Positions 39,814 through 50,987 are shown, counted from the stretch's first letter. The stretch is 64,000 nucleotides of DNA from Lepidostoma basale (GCA_022606425.2 JAHDVF020001225.1:372001-436000); one strand, 5' to 3'. Translations and numbers: made by a program. The notes: generated by a model from the letters alone, not told the origin.

Positions 39814-40881
39814 CCCTGGTGGGGTGGAAATAAGACCGACAAATAAAGTGACTTACTTTGGTGTGGTCATAGACAAAAAACTACAAATGAAACAACATGT
39901 AAGAAAAGTTTGCGAAAAAGCCCAAAAAACGACCAGAGCTTTGAGTACGCTATTCCCCAACACAAGGGGAGCAGGACCTGGTAAGAGAAGGATCTTGGCA
40001 AAGGCCACGGAATCGATAATCCTATATGCCGCTCCAATTTGGGCCGAGGCTGCAAAGATAAAAGAGAGCAGATCACTGATACTGACAACGCAGAAAATAA
40101 TGGCACTTAGGGTTTGTAGCGCTTATCGAACCGTGTCATCCGATGCAGCTTTGATCCTGGCAGCACTGATCCCGGCGACACTCCTAGCAGAAGAGAGAGA
40201 TAGATTGTATGCGCTAAGGGAAACGGTGACTCCTGAACAGAAAAAAGCCGAAAGAGAGCACACCATTAATAAATGGCAAGAGCATTGGGATAACTCGCCA
40301 CATGGGCGATGGACGTATAGCCTAATAAAAGACCTTCGAGTCTGGCTGGACAGGAAACATGGTGAGATGTCCTTCAGACTCACCCAGTGCTTTAGCGGAC
40401 ATGGCGTGTTCTATGCATACTTAAAGAGAATCGGAAAATTACAGTCAGAAGAATGCATATACTGTGGATACGAGCGCGATGAAGCAGAGCATACAATGTT
40501 CATATGCTCGAGATGGCACATGGAAAGAGAGAGTTTAAATCAGGAGCTGGGTGTAAATATCACACCAGAAAACCTTGTAAACACTATGTGCCAGTCTCCA
40601 GACAAATGGAGAATGGTGGCATTATTTATTGAGAACATCATAATAAAAAAGGAAGATGATGAGAGGAAGAACCAGAGTACTGAAGAAAGCTGAACAAAAG
40701 ACCACTTCGCAGTTCCCGAGTAGGCCGTAAGGCAGGTATTGGGCTGTGAAAGAAGAGGAGGGGGTTTTAGCCGGTAGTCTGGCTATACCCTGACTGGGTT
40801 ACACCAGGAGCCCGGCACTACCCATTCAGAATGAATGGGTGTTCATAAACGGATTTCCCCCTCCACAAAAAAAAAAAAAAA
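39814..40881 (+). mobile_element. R1-b: R1-clade-like LINE with poly(A), nested in LINE-B
   Basis: A 16-A tail (40867-40882 region). Imperfect 12-bp duplications AGGTGTGCGGTG (39802-39813) and AGGTAGGCGGTG (40882-40893), both derived from LINE-B's AGGTGGGCGGTG. About 1.07 kb, 5'-truncated. The 3' untranslated part is 40694-40866 and includes ATTCAGAATGAATGGGTG. Confidence 0.75.
39830..40693 (+). pseudogene. R1-b RT C-terminal domain
   Basis: Open frame of about 290 codons to TGA; the first ATG-less codons belong to the target repeat. Blocks: NKVTYFGVVIDKKLQMKQHV, ILYAAPIWAEAAK, LRVCSAYRTVSSDAALILA, EHWDNSPHGRWTYSLIKDL, QCFSGHGVFYAYLKRIGKL, CIYCGYERDEAEHTMFIC (a CxxC...H....C knuckle). No stop or frameshift, so probably recent. 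Its sequence differs strongly from R1-a, so these are two separate lineages. Confidence 0.8.
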
Positions 40882-41035
40882 AGGTAGGCGGTGTCCGGAG
40901 GGGATTTCTTAAGCGGCTGTTATGCAAGTCTGTCACCATCCCTTCGAGCTACATGGACCCTCCAGTATTTTCATCTGGATCTACTCCACTGAACGATACT
41001 CTCTATTTCGCAGGTTTTTCTCATGTCTACATTGC

Positions 41036-41351
41036 ATCACAAATGAGGAGGTTCTCCAAAGAATCAAAGGAGGAAAGTACCTGCTCAGGACCTTGTCCAA
41101 AAGGCGTGCAAGATGGATCGGCCATGTAATACAACAAGAAGGCCTCTTGCATGCCATTATGGAGGGTATGACCGAGGGGACAAACTCTAGGGGGCGCCCA
41201 CGCCGAGAGTACCTGGAGGACCTGTTGGTGGACGTGCGCTGCTCATTATATGCAGATTTCAAAAGAGCCGCACAAGATAGGGAATAATGGAGGAGAAGAA
41301 TAGAGGAAATTGCTGCAGACCAATCCCAAGATTAAAACCAGAGAGAGAGAG
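41036..41351 (+). pseudogene. LINE-D RT C-terminus nested in LINE-B
   Basis: 7-bp TSD ACATTGC (41029-41035, 41352-41358). The frame to 41287 reads TNEEVLQRIKGGKYLLRTL, SKRRARWIGHVIQQEGLLHA, IMEGMTEGTNSRGRPRREYL, LYADFKRAAQDRE, then stop. A (GA)n tail ends it (41340-41351). 5'-truncated at the 'TNEEVL' motif that follows the MLRI block in RTE-like proteins. Confidence 0.8.
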
Positions 41352-41597
41352 ACATTGCGGACATGATCTCTGAGAGTTTTTCCAGTAATTGATCTTAGGA
41401 CCTTCATCTTCGATGTTCTTAGTAGTCCCTTGGTTTGCACAATGCGGCCCACGTCTCTACAGTGTATGATATGATAGGTCGCACGCATGTTTTATAAATT
41501 CTGATCTTGCTGTCGATACGCATGTGCTTGTTCTTCCAGACTAGATTCTTTAGAGATCCTGATACGACAGGGGTTTTACTGACTTGTTTTATATCTA

Positions 41598-41838
41598 TTA
41601 TCCTGTATTGAAAGCGATTCGTCTTTCAAATGAGGTTGCAAAAGAGATAGACCTCTTTGGATGCAATTATGGCGAATTCGTGAATAACCTTACGATAAGG
41701 GCAGCTGGCATATTCCTATTCATAAGGTTCTGTGTATGTTTCCTTTGATATTCTTCTTTTTCACCCTTTACGTCGATTTGGCTCGAGCTGTAATGGTGTA
41801 AGGAGTTTTTTCAACAAAATAATAATAATAATAATAAT
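41598..41838 (+). mobile_element. N repeat with (AAT)n tail, nested in LINE-B
   Basis: CCTGTATTGAAAGCGATTCG, GAGGTTGCAAAAGAGATAG, ACCTCTTTGGATGCAATTAT, then the block TTTACGTCGATTTGGCTCG, GTAAGGAGTTTTTTCAACAA and AAT repeats (41819-41838). The second copy is at 49122. The last ~65 bp are shared with SINE-1. Non-coding as far as I can see. Confidence 0.65.
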
Positions 41839-41990
41839 CTGAAATTCATTACTTGCTCCATAGGTATATCATCAACAGTCAGCTTACATCTTGTAGCTTA
41901 CCTAGATTTAGTGAGACTTTTTGTTTTGTTGACTGATATAGCCATATTTAGCCTTTGTGATAACATTTCAAATAACAACAAACAAAATTT

Positions 41991-42369
41991 AAATAGTCAA
42001 TGTTCAAAATTTTCAACATGGTAAGATTTTCATTATTGGACTTTTTCCATATAAAATGTCTCTTTGGGCACGTTTCTCGGAATCTGGGTTCAGAATTCGG
42101 TCAGTCATTAATAATTTGCGAAACAGAATGACACATTTTTTGTCATTCGGAAAAAAAAACTTCGCGTCAAAAACAGACTTTCATTGAAAAGTTTCTCGAA
42201 TTTAATTTTACGTGCTAATTTATCATTTTTATTTTAATAAACGTCAAGTTTTTTTAGAATCCGAGACATAAACAAAATCCTACACAAATGATGGATTGTT
42301 CGGTCTAAACTTTTATTTGCAAGAGAAATTGAAATAATACCGCTCGTATTTGTCTTTTACAAATTAGGC
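41991..42369. other. No gene seen
   Basis: AT-rich; nothing recognised. Confidence 0.5.
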
Positions 42370-42650
42370 CATTATAAAATCATCACCATCATCATCATCA
42401 GCCCATAACCTTCTACTCCTGGACGTAGGCCTCCTCCATCTGCTTCCGTGTCTATCGATCCTGGGCAACACGCATTCACGTCGTACCAGCGGCTTCTTTT
42501 ATGTCTTCCCTCCATCGAAGTTGAGGACGTCATAAGTTTTGAGTTGCAGTTCTAGGACACCAACAAAGAAGTCATTTTGTCCATTTATCTTCAGAGTTGC
42601 GAGCGACATGACTTGTCCAGCGAAATTTTAGTACTATGGAGTACTACTTA
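42370..42650 (-). pseudogene. LINE-I-like RT C-terminal fragment
   Basis: Minus strand, with frame breaks: LRWREDIKEAAGTT, MRVAQDR, KQMEEAYVQE then stop, followed by a (GAT)n tail (plus ATC repeats 42377-42400). 'MEEAYVQ' before the stop is a common insect LINE ending. Confidence 0.65.
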
Positions 42651-43488
42651 ATATGGAGTTTTACAAAACTATTATAATACCTCAACCATCAATAAAATTG
42701 ATTTATTTGTAAACTAGCGCCACTAGTGATGGCATGTGTGCCGTAATAGGCAGATGGGAATATAGAGTATAGGATACATCAAGGAAATTTATTAAATTTA
42801 AATATTCTACCTAGATAATAAATATTTGTAGATTTTTCGTTTTGTGGTAAATTTTCTACACCATACACTTAAGGGTTAATTGTAAAAAAGAAATTTTATA
42901 AAATTTTATAAAACTGTTTCAATTTCTAAGTTAATTTAAATTCAAGGTTACAAAGAAATAATCTGTTACAATTATTTAAATACGACAGGCATTCTATAAA
43001 AAGATCTTTTTCAAGATCACAGACTTCCCTTGGGATGACTTTGTTTGTGTTTATCAAGGTCATGCTCAAGGATTTTAGGGGTTGAGTTATTCAGGTGCAA
43101 ATCTCCCAACAATTTGTATCACATACCTCCCAGAGGGGGATTCGTAATTACACTGGTAAAATTGCCCAGTGAAGTTCGTTTTTTAAATATTATATTTAAA
43201 TTCTAAAAGAGGAATTCTCAACACATTATTCGTGGTAGCGGATTAAGATTATTTTTATTATTTTTAGATAAGTCTTTTAGTTTCAATGGTCGGTCTTTGT
43301 AGAGTTTCTATATTAAACATTATTGGAGATTATCCTGTCTTTGTCCGTGCTTTGGTTAAGTGATATCTGTTAAAAATTTTAGTCCAGTGGCTGATTTTAA
43401 ACACTGATAATATATTAATGTTTGTGGTTTCGAAATAAACATATTATATATTTTAAAACATTTTGGGAAACTGTAAATTTTTTTTTTA
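42651..43488. other. No gene seen
   Basis: AT-rich; nothing recognised apart from AATATGGAGTTTTACA (42650-42665), the outer end of T repeats. Confidence 0.5.
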
Positions 43489-43632
43489 TAACTAACTAAC
43501 TAACTAACCATCACGCCGTCTCCCCGAAAGGGTAGGCAGAAAGAATGGACTGTCACACTTTTACTGATGCGGTACTCCATCCTTCTCTTTTCGCCCCGCG
43601 GGAGACGCGGTGTGATGGGTTGCGAACCTCAA
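43489..43632 (-). mobile_element. SINE-2, head-truncated
   Basis: Plus strand (CTAA)n 43491-43508, hairpin CCCCGAAAGGG, CGCGGGAGACGCGGTG, GGTTGCGAACC. It stops at the B-box-like site. Confidence 0.75.
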
Positions 43633-43654
43633 CCCATCATGGTTTTTTTTATAT

Positions 43655-44112
43655 ATAAAGCATATATAAACCTATCCAAAAAAGCTAGAATGGCAGTGCA
43701 CAATGGTGTTCTTCAACCGACCTTTATGTAGGGAAGCGAAGCATGGAACTGGCAAAAGAAGGATGTAAATAGAATAAATGCAGTAGAAATGAGAACTCTT
43801 AGATGAATGTGTGGATACTCTGTGTATGATAGAGTGTCGAATGAAAATATAATAATCAAATCAAATCAAATCAAATCATGTAAATGGAACCAGAAATAGC
43901 GGTAGACGGAGAAAAACGTGGCATGATCAAACAAATCAAATATTGAATTTCGGCCATGCGAGGAGTCAGAGAAATCGACGCGCGTGCATGACACGATGTT
44001 TGAATGTTGAGGAAGCGAGAGAAATGTGTCAAGAAAAAAAAGTGTGGCAGTCCATTCTTCCTGCCTACCCCTTCGGCGAGACGGCGTGATGGTTAGTTAG
44101 TTAGTTAGTTTT
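43655..44112 (+). pseudogene. RTE-1 LINE with a microsatellite replacing coding DNA
   Basis: AACCTATCCAAAAAAGCTAG, SEAWNWQKKD, INAVEMRTLR, CGYSVYDRVSNENI, then at 43852-43877 a run of ATCAA repeats, then NGTRNSGRRRKTWHDQ, RRACMTRCLNVEEAREMCQE, the UUCG-loop hairpin (CCCCTTCGGC) and a (TTAG)n tail to 44112. About 140 bp of coding sequence are missing at the microsatellite. Confidence 0.8.
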
Positions 44113-44645
44113 TTTTATATAAAGCAAAATATTAAAACTTCATAGAAATGATATAACCGCATTTGTTTTGGCAAAATGAATGTAATTTTATTATAAAATC
44201 TATTAAAAACTTTAAAAAAAATAAGCATCGTAGTAAAAAATAGCTATTTTTAATTTACCATTTTTACATTAACCGCCTTCAAATATTTTGTTTTATTGAA
44301 GATGTTCTATTTTTGAATTGAAACGGTTTGTGCGTTTCATTATTTATTTTCTAATTTCTCTAAAAGCTCGGGCATATAATTAAAACACTGTTTTTCTACT
44401 ACTGCTAAGTATATTTTTATCGGCATGTTTCGCATGTATTATTAAACCTTGATCGTCGGGAAAATTAAACAAATTAATCAAAATAAAAACAGACAGAATT
44501 CAATAGGTAGAAAATATGAAGGAAAAAAAAAATTATATTTAATGTTCATATTTTTTAATTAGCCTCGCTAATTGATTCCGTATACCTAGAGTTAGATTTG
44601 AGATATTAATAATAGTTTTTTTTTATACAAAACGAACTAACAACT
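44113..44645. other. No gene seen
   Basis: Very AT-rich; nothing recognised. Confidence 0.5.
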
Positions 44646-44649
44646 TTAC

Positions 44650-44890
44650 CATAATTTAGAATCGGGAATCCCGATGATAGATGAATTCTTTCTGAAACTT
44701 GCCGAACGTTTTCATAAAACACTCCCTTCACATCCAAAACCCACAATAAAAGAAGCCGTGTCAAATTACGACCCAAACACCTCCAGCCGCCACAAGCGAC
44801 TAAAATCGACCCTACTAATTCTGAAGGAACACCCCGGCCCCACCAAATTTCCTTTCCAGCAATGTTCCCATCAGACGTAAGAGGAATAGC
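44650..44890 (+). pseudogene. Jockey-clade LINE C-terminal fragment
   Basis: The frame 44674-44880 reads IDEFFLKLAERFHKTLPSH, PKPTIKEAVSNYDPN, SRHKRLKSTLLI. 'I..F..KL..RFH..LPSHPNP.I.E...Y' is the ending of jockey-type RT proteins. Followed by AAGAGGAATAGC. Not the same family as JOC-H. Confidence 0.6.
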
Positions 44891-45394
44891 TACAAGAGCT
44901 GAACCTCTCTAAGCTAGAAGATCCAATGGTCAAAACAAAAATTAAAAACATACGTATTTATCCTTCATTTTTATACACGAGTATGTTTCAATCCTACAGA
45001 TTGGTTTGCAAAATGTTTAATATACATATTTGAGATATGAATAAAAGAAAAACTCAAAAACAAAAAAAATAATTAACGAAAACAAACAGGTCAAAGCCAA
45101 AACTCAAAAAAATACATTACGTACAATTTTTAATAAGGTTTTAATCCTAGGGAATAGTTTTCAGAAAAAGTGCCATCTTTGAGATTTGAAAAAAAAACTA
45201 ACTACCGAGTTTAAAAAAAATAGGTCAAAGCAAAAACTAAAAAAAACAAATACTTCACAAATATTTTTAATAAGATTCAATTCTAGGAATTACTTTGCAA
45301 AAAGTCTAACATATTTGCTGGTTATTGGGATGCTACACGAGCCTTTAATGTGATAGTTTCTCATTGATTTCCACATTTTGTAAACTAAAGAAAA
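44891..45394. other. No gene; second O-repeat copy
   Basis: 45303-45382 pairs with 10690-10768. 45050-45260 has A-rich near-duplicate stretches (AGGTCAAAGCCAAAACTCAA and AGGTCAAAGCAAAAACTAAA). Confidence 0.45.
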
Positions 45395-45550
45395 GTTATA
45401 GGTAGCTAGTCTATCGGCATTTTTATTGTCACGTGAATTTTACCAGACTGAAAACAGCGTGAGCGCGTTTTTTTTTGTCGTCACCGAGAATCGAGCCCAG
45501 GACCTTCGATGTGACAGTTAAGACTTTTGCCGCCCTGCCACGAAAACCGT
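45395..45550 (-). mobile_element. SINE-1, old copy
   Basis: Minus strand: a CGTGGCAGGGCGGCAAAAG head, B box GGGCTCGATTCTCGG, then GTCTGGTAAAATTCACGTGA and TAGACTAGCTACC. Many substitutions; no tail block. Confidence 0.7.
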
Positions 45551-45594
45551 CAACAATGTCGTGGCATGTTCTGTTTTTAAAATCCTTATTCTTC

Positions 45595-46120
45595 TTCTTT
45601 CTTCGATGGACCTACAGTCCATATCGAGCATTAGCCTCCAGTATTCTTCGTCTCCAACTCACCCTGTCCTCCGCTTCGACCCTCCAATCTGACACTCGTA
45701 AAAATTTCGCCCCATCTCTCCCAACTTCATCCTCCTATCGCAGCCTTGGTCGTCCAATTGGTCTTCTACCACCTGGGTGCCACTCCAGCAATCTTTTTGG
45801 GGTTCGCAATGACGGCATCCTCTGCACGTGACGTGACACCATCTCAGTATATTCAGTCTGACCTGTGTGGAGAGACTGGGAGCTTTGTAAATATAGTACA
45901 GCTCGTCATTATGCCGCACTCTCCAGCCTTCACCGTCATTCACAGGTCCCAGAATTCTGCGCAGCACCCTTCTCTCAAAAGTATCCAGTCGCTCTGCGGA
46001 TTTCGCTGTCATTGTCCACGCTTCACATCCATAGGTCACTACTGTTTGGATGATTGTTTTATACAGGATTATTGCTGGATTTTAAAATTCAGTAAGATAA
46101 ATCACAACAACCGACCCTGA
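45595..46120 (-). pseudogene. LINE-C RT C-terminus
   Basis: The minus frame 46039-45659 reads MTYGCEAWTMTAKSAERLDT, FERRVLRRILGPVNDGEGW, NDELYYIYKAP, VRLNILRWCHVTCRG, then TQVVEDQLDDQ-like in a shifted frame. 'YGCE(T)W', 'FERKVLRKIFGP..DG.W' and 'RLRW.GHV' are blocks of a very common arthropod LINE. The tail is degraded TTCTTCTTTCTTC. Longer at its 5' end than the 316-720 copy. Confidence 0.75.
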
Positions 46121-46990
46121 CGAAGCAATCAAGAGCACATTGTTGGCAAACATCATAGTGCTTGCTTATCTTCTAAACTCTTCAAACTCCACTCCAGAGG
46201 GTAAATCATGGCAGCCGTCTGTGTCTGTTTCAGAATAATTTATACTCTTATTAAATCAACAGTTTAACGAGAAATGCTGTACCAACTTTTACATAACTAT
46301 TCACGTCTAATAATTACTTGGAGTGTATTTTGTGGTGTGCGATCTCACCTTAACTTACTCCTTAGGCTAAAACGTTTTTAGAAGTGATCGAAGTGTACTT
46401 GAACTTCTGATCTCAGATGAATAATTTTGTAGACACTAAAAAATTTATAGTTTATGAAATAAAAACATATTAATTGATACGAATGAAAATGTCAGTTTTC
46501 TAGAAGTTTTATTATATTTTATGGGAATGACATGTTTCGCCCTTCTAAGGCATTATCATAATGACGAAACTTCAACTCGTTGCAGTTTATATACACTATT
46601 GAATGGAGCAGAATATGATAATTAACGAGAATTGATGTGACTTTAAAACATTTAAAAAATATAAATATTCGGGTAGGTCCAGAAATATTGCAAAGTGTTT
46701 CTTGGATTAATTACATAGTTAGGGGATACTTAATGATATTATATAAATCCAAAATAAGTTATTTGAGGTAGGACGAAATATAATGTTTCTAAGAAAAACA
46801 TATTTTTACAAATTGTTAACAAATGATTTTACATATTTCAAGGTGACTAATGATTCTAAGTATTATATATATAATAAAATCGCCATCCTGTGTGCGTAGA
46901 CTCAATTGATGTATTCTTCTCTTCTGCATCTGAATTGTAAAATAAATACAGCGCAGAATCAAGAGTTTTTTGAATCTAATTATATACCGG
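46121..46990. other. No gene; T-repeat arm
   Basis: 46485-46560 is a single T arm (CAGTTTTCTAGAAGTTTTAT, GACATGTTTCGCCCTTCTAA). CCCTGACGAAGCAATCAAG near 46115 looks like a decayed hammerhead box. The remainder is unrecognised. Confidence 0.45.
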
Positions 46991-46994
46991 AACT

Positions 46995-47235
46995 ATTACA
47001 AATGCGTGTAGATTGAAACTACCATGTGAAGTGTGGTGTTACAGATTAAAATATATATCACTTCCAAAAAATTTCAGACATGGTGGTCATATGAAAATGT
47101 GGAATGGGGAATGTTGTATTACATAAAAGCGTGCACTTAACACAACCAATGACAGGTCATCAGTCCTGTAAACATCTCGATCACCGTATTCTATTTCCAA
47201 TTTGCATCTTCGTCTCTAGTGAGATACAATTAGTC
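46995..47235 (-). repeat. Q repeat
   Basis: Plus strand AATGGGGAATGTTGTATTAC, CCAATGACAGGTCATCAGTC, ATTTGCATCTTCGTCTCTAG, TGAGATACAATTAG. Only the first ~240 bp of Q. Confidence 0.7.
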
Positions 47236-47639
47236 CTTGTTTTACAAATATATCCATTTTTGGCATGGAAGTAACGTATACAGCTATTCACAGCTAACCG
47301 GAAATTAGCAACTGAGTTAGATCAACGTTTTTTTGACCCCAAATGTGGTCACGTTGTCTCGATTTATGTCTTCTAAACTAGGGCCCTATTACTTGAGATG
47401 AAATGAATAGCCCTTGGGCCCTATAAATAAAATTAATGTGCCAGAACACAGCTAGTGTGGCCTCGCCGACTTTTCGTTTCTTTCCGACATATATCATACT
47501 TCACTCGACTCAGCTTGTAATAAGCAAAACCACAAAAACGTACCCTCTTTCAAAGAGATCGAGAACGTATCGTGAAAAAAAAAAATGATCTATTTTATTC
47601 CTTCTTGAACAACTCCATATTAAAAAAACTCCACATTAA
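47236..47639. other. No gene seen
   Basis: Mixed composition; nothing recognised. Confidence 0.45.
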
Positions 47640-48625
47640 AAATGTATTTGAATGAAAACGTCTGTTTTCTCGCTGTTTTATTGAAGTTTATGGGAATAAC
47701 ATGTTTCACATTTCTTATGCATATTCAAATGTCTCATTTGATAATGCCTTAGAAAGGCGACACGCATCATTCCATAAATTAAAATAAATCTTCTAGAAAA
47801 CAGACGTTTTTAATTGTTTATTTTTCTTTTTCTTTTTTATATACTTCGTATATTTAAAACTTTTATTTAAAAAATAAAATAACATAGACATGTTTCATAA
47901 AATTACATAACATCTGTCAGATCATGTAAACAAGTTTACAATTTTATAAAGAAGGACTGCTTGTCCGAAATGTCTTTGTAATTTGTTTTTAATATAAGTG
48001 TTGTATATACAAAGTATAATAATATATAAAAATGAAAAGAGAAACAAACCATCATAACAACACAAAGTATGGCGTATATAGAGTAAAGTTTTCAATTCTG
48101 TTTTCTTCAAGTTTTTAGTATATTTTATGGGAATGGCATGAATCACCCTTGAATTGATAATGCCTCAGTAAGATGAAACATTAAGTTCCCATAAATTATA
48201 ATAAATCTTCAAGATATCATTCGTTTTCATTCAGAATATGTTTTTTTATTGTTTTTTGAACAATTGTGTAAAACTCCATGTTTAATAATTCAGACGAATG
48301 AAAACAGAAGTTTTCTAGAAGATTTTATTATATTTTATGGGAATGACATGTTTTGCCTTTCTAAGGCATTATCAAATGTTGAAAAAGGAACATTTGATAA
48401 TACTTAATAAAGGCGAAATAGATCATTCCCATCAAATACAACTAAACTTCTAGAAAACATGTTTTCATTCGTACAAACAAATAGTTAATATTAATAAAAA
48501 TGTATATTTTTTTAAAATTACACGTTTCAACCTTGATTTGCTAATGCCTAATAAGCCGAAACATGTCATCTCCATAAATTATAATAAAACTTTTAGAAAA
48601 CAGACGTTTTCATTCGTATTATTTT
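47640..48625. repeat. Array of T and S fold-back repeats
   Basis: T units at about 47640-47812, 48095-48240, 48295-48480 and 48500-48625, each an inverted pair or arm with TCTAGAAGTTTTATT-type ends, GGGAATGACATG and GGCGAAACATG-type modules. Between them an S inverted pair (47815-48060; arms ATATACTTCGTATAT and ATATACAAAGTATAATA). About 1 kb of clustered palindromes. Confidence 0.7.
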
Positions 48626-49004
48626 TTATTTAAATTTTCAATAAGTTTTACGAGACGACCGTGAAATATAAAATAATAATAAAAAGTTTACAATAGTCCA
48701 ACATACTTCCTGCTGCTTTTTCTGAGACAACGACTATCATTAGTCTTGCGAGTATGTAATCGAGCAGCTTTTTTTTATTATTAAAAGACAAAAGCTTGCG
48801 TTTTTTTACGTAAAGGTTAGTAAAACTTATTTGTATTTATTTCAAAGATATGATTTTTCGTACTTAATTGAGGAGTGGGCATTACAACGGTGCCAAGTAT
48901 CAAAAATGTAAAAAAAAAATTGATCTCAATTAGTGTTAAATATAACGGCCAATAACTGTGAAAAGGTGCAAAGTGATTGAATAATATAGTGTAGTTCAAA
49001 TGTC
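48626..49004. other. No gene seen
   Basis: AT-rich; nothing recognised. Confidence 0.5.
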
Positions 49005-49095
49005 ACTTAACCCAACGATGACAGGTTATCAACAATCCCCATTCTGCCCTTCTTACGACCACCGCGTCTGAAAATTTTTTGAAATGTGTATAAAT
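49005..49095 (-). repeat. Q repeat fragment
   Basis: CACTTAACCCAACGATGACA, CCCCATTCTGCCCTTCTTAC, ACCACCGCGTCTGAAAATT: the middle of Q, with a small deletion. Confidence 0.6.
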
Positions 49096-49121
49096 TGCCG
49101 CACAGAGGCCCTTCGAAGTTC

Positions 49122-49357
49122 TCCTGTATTGAAAGCGATTCGTCTTTTAAATGAGGTTGCAAAAGAGATAGACCTCTTTTTATGCAATTATGGCGAATTC
49201 GTAAATACCCCTTTGATAAGGCAGCAAGCAAATGACTAGCTTTTCCTATTCATAAGGTTCTATTTATATTTCCTTTGATATTTTTTTTTCACCCTTTACA
49301 TCGATTTGACTTGCGCTGTAATGATATAAGGAGTTTTTTCAACAAAATAATAATAAT
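49122..49357 (+). mobile_element. N repeat, second copy
   Basis: CCTGTATTGAAAGCGATTCG, GAGGTTGCAAAAGAGATAG, GGCGAATTCGTAAATACC, TTTACATCGATTTGACTTGC, TAAGGAGTTTTTTCAACAAA, AATAATAATATT. Same length and order as 41598-41838. Confidence 0.65.
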
Positions 49358-49682
49358 ATTAAATAATGATATGCTACTATGTTGAGAAACACTTCTCATT
49401 TTTTTGTTCAATCTACACTAGCCCTATGGGTAAAATCCAGTATTTGTCTACAAAAAAATATTTGTATACATTCAAAATGTTGCACTTTATTTGTTATTAA
49501 CATCAACCAGGGTAACATAATATGTCACCCTGACGAAGCTAGTATTAAAAACAAATAAAGTGGTTGAGATACTCATATAACACGTGTATTATTATTATAT
49601 TTAATAATGTCACACCACAGATAAAGTGCTTCATACGAAAGTTTATAATAAAACTACTACTAAACATAGTATTCAAAAAAAA
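49358..49682. other. No gene; pieces of Q-associated and V repeats
   Basis: 49430-49490 is the reverse of the GTATACAAATA...CTGGATTTTACCCAT block that precedes Q elsewhere. 49518-49535 has CACCCTGACGAAGCTAG. 49605-49660 is a V end. Confidence 0.45.
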
Positions 49683-49878
49683 AATGGACTGCCACAATTT
49701 TCATTCCTGACATATTTCTCTCGCTTCCTCAACATTCGTATATCGTGTCCTGCACACACGTCGATTTCTCTGATTCCTCACGTGGCCGACATTCAATATT
49801 TGATTTATTTGATCGTGTCACGTTTTCCTCGGTCTTCCTCTCTTTCTAGTTCCATTTACATCGTTAACATCTACTTTT
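49683..49878 (-). pseudogene. RTE-1 C-terminal piece
   Basis: Plus strand ATGGACTGCCACAATTTTCA, CATATTTCTCTCGCTTCCTC, GTGGCCGACATTCAATATTT, TTCCATTTACATCGTTAACA. It starts just inside the hairpin, so tail and hairpin are lost. Confidence 0.7.
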
Positions 49879-49885
49879 TTGACTA

Positions 49886-50060
49886 TTAACTAACTGACTA
49901 ACTAACTAACCATCACGCCGTCTCCCCGAAAGGGTAGGCAGAAATAATGGACTGTCACACTTTTACTGATGTGGCACTCCATCCTTCTCTTTTCGCTCCG
50001 CGGGAGACGGGGTGTGATGGGTTGCGAACCTCATCGCTACCAATAGGCATCTCCCATCTT
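49886..50060 (-). mobile_element. SINE-2 copy
   Basis: Plus strand (CTAA)n 49888-49908, hairpin CCCCGAAAGGG (49924-49934), GCTCCGCGGGAGACGGGG, GGTTGCGAACC, AATAGGCATCTCCC. Ends at 50060. Confidence 0.75.
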
Positions 50061-50271
50061 ATCAAAATTAAGTTCATTAAAATTATAATTAGCTTATTTA
50101 TATTTTCTTGGAAAAGCGACGGAATGGTGAGACTTTTTTTCAAATCAAATCAAATCAGTTTATTTTCTCAAAAGACATTACAAACATTTTTTATTGTTTA
50201 AGGCATCTATTGAGAACAGGTAAAACATAAGGAATATATAATACCAGGAACGCATGAGAGATGGTTCGACA

Positions 50272-50987
50272 TTAGGAATACAAAATACTCTCCAAAGTCA
50301 AGAGTATTTGTCTTCTGAATGTACTTTCACGAATATGAAAGACATCGATCTCCGAAGCGATCATGTTCAGCAGTTTGATTGCTCTCCCCACCGGCATCAC
50401 CAGAGGCAGGTTGGTTCTGCATGCTGGGAGATAAAACAGTCTGTGCTGACGCTGTCGAAGATAGCCATCCGGAACATAAAGATGGATAGCCTCCAAGATG
50501 ACGGAGTTCTCAAAGAATCCCCTGATAAGTCTGAAGAAATGGGTAAGTGTGCACCCATCCCTTCTTATCTGTAAACTATTGGTCCCCAGCATGCCCAAGA
50601 GGAATGCAGTGGGATAAAGCCACGGATAGCTACCAAACTCCCTCATGTAGAGATATCTCAGAAATCTTTTCTGAACCCTCTCCAACATGAGCGAGTATCT
50701 CGCCTCGTGGGGACTCCATATCACCGAGCCACACTCGAGCCGGCTCCGGACCAATGAGTTGTACAAAATTCGCAAAACATAGGGATTCTTGAAAACTCTA
50801 CCAGTTCGGAGAATAAACCCCAACATTTTCAGTGCAACTCCACATATTCTCTCGATGTGAGCATGGAAAGTCAGCCTACTTTCATAAACGATACCAAGAT
50901 CCTTTATCGTTGAAACACGCTTAAGTTGTTGGTTATCCATTGTGTATCTGTAATAAACAGTACGCAATGCTCTCGTAAAAGATAAAA
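50272..50987 (-). pseudogene. JOC-H C-terminal domain
   Basis: The second frame after the break. It reads VYYRYTMDNQQLKRVSTIKD, LGIVYESRLTFHAHIERICG, RILYNSLVRSRLECGSVIWS, ERVQKRFLRYLYMREFGSY, PWLYPTAFLLGMLGTNSL, FFENSVILEAIHLYVPDG, RESTFRRQILLTLESILYS then stop at 50272. This is the thumb and C-terminal part of a jockey/CR1-type RT. No other stop, so the element was intact until the deletion at the junction. Confidence 0.8.

Larger units (their letters stand above)
39785..41990 (-). pseudogene. LINE-B carrying three insertions
   Basis: Pieces: 39785-39813, 40882-41035, 41352-41597 and 41839-41990. The minus-strand order is right to left: VNKTKSLTKSR and CKLTVDDIPMEQV (41.9 kb), SKIRIYKTCVRPIIYH (41.5 kb), the KTKGLLRTSKMKVLRSITG frame (41.4 kb), then the GRPPKR-type end (40.9 kb). 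Inserted are R1-b, LINE-D and N. About 30 bp of the host seem deleted at the R1-b site. Confidence 0.75.

Noticed and set aside
39806..39829. Start codon of R1-b at 39806
   Set aside because: It is a GTG in the target-site duplication; the element is 5'-truncated and has no native start.
44674..44880. 68-codon ORF as a small host protein
   Set aside because: The RFH..LPSHP...Y pattern is a jockey-type RT C-terminus.
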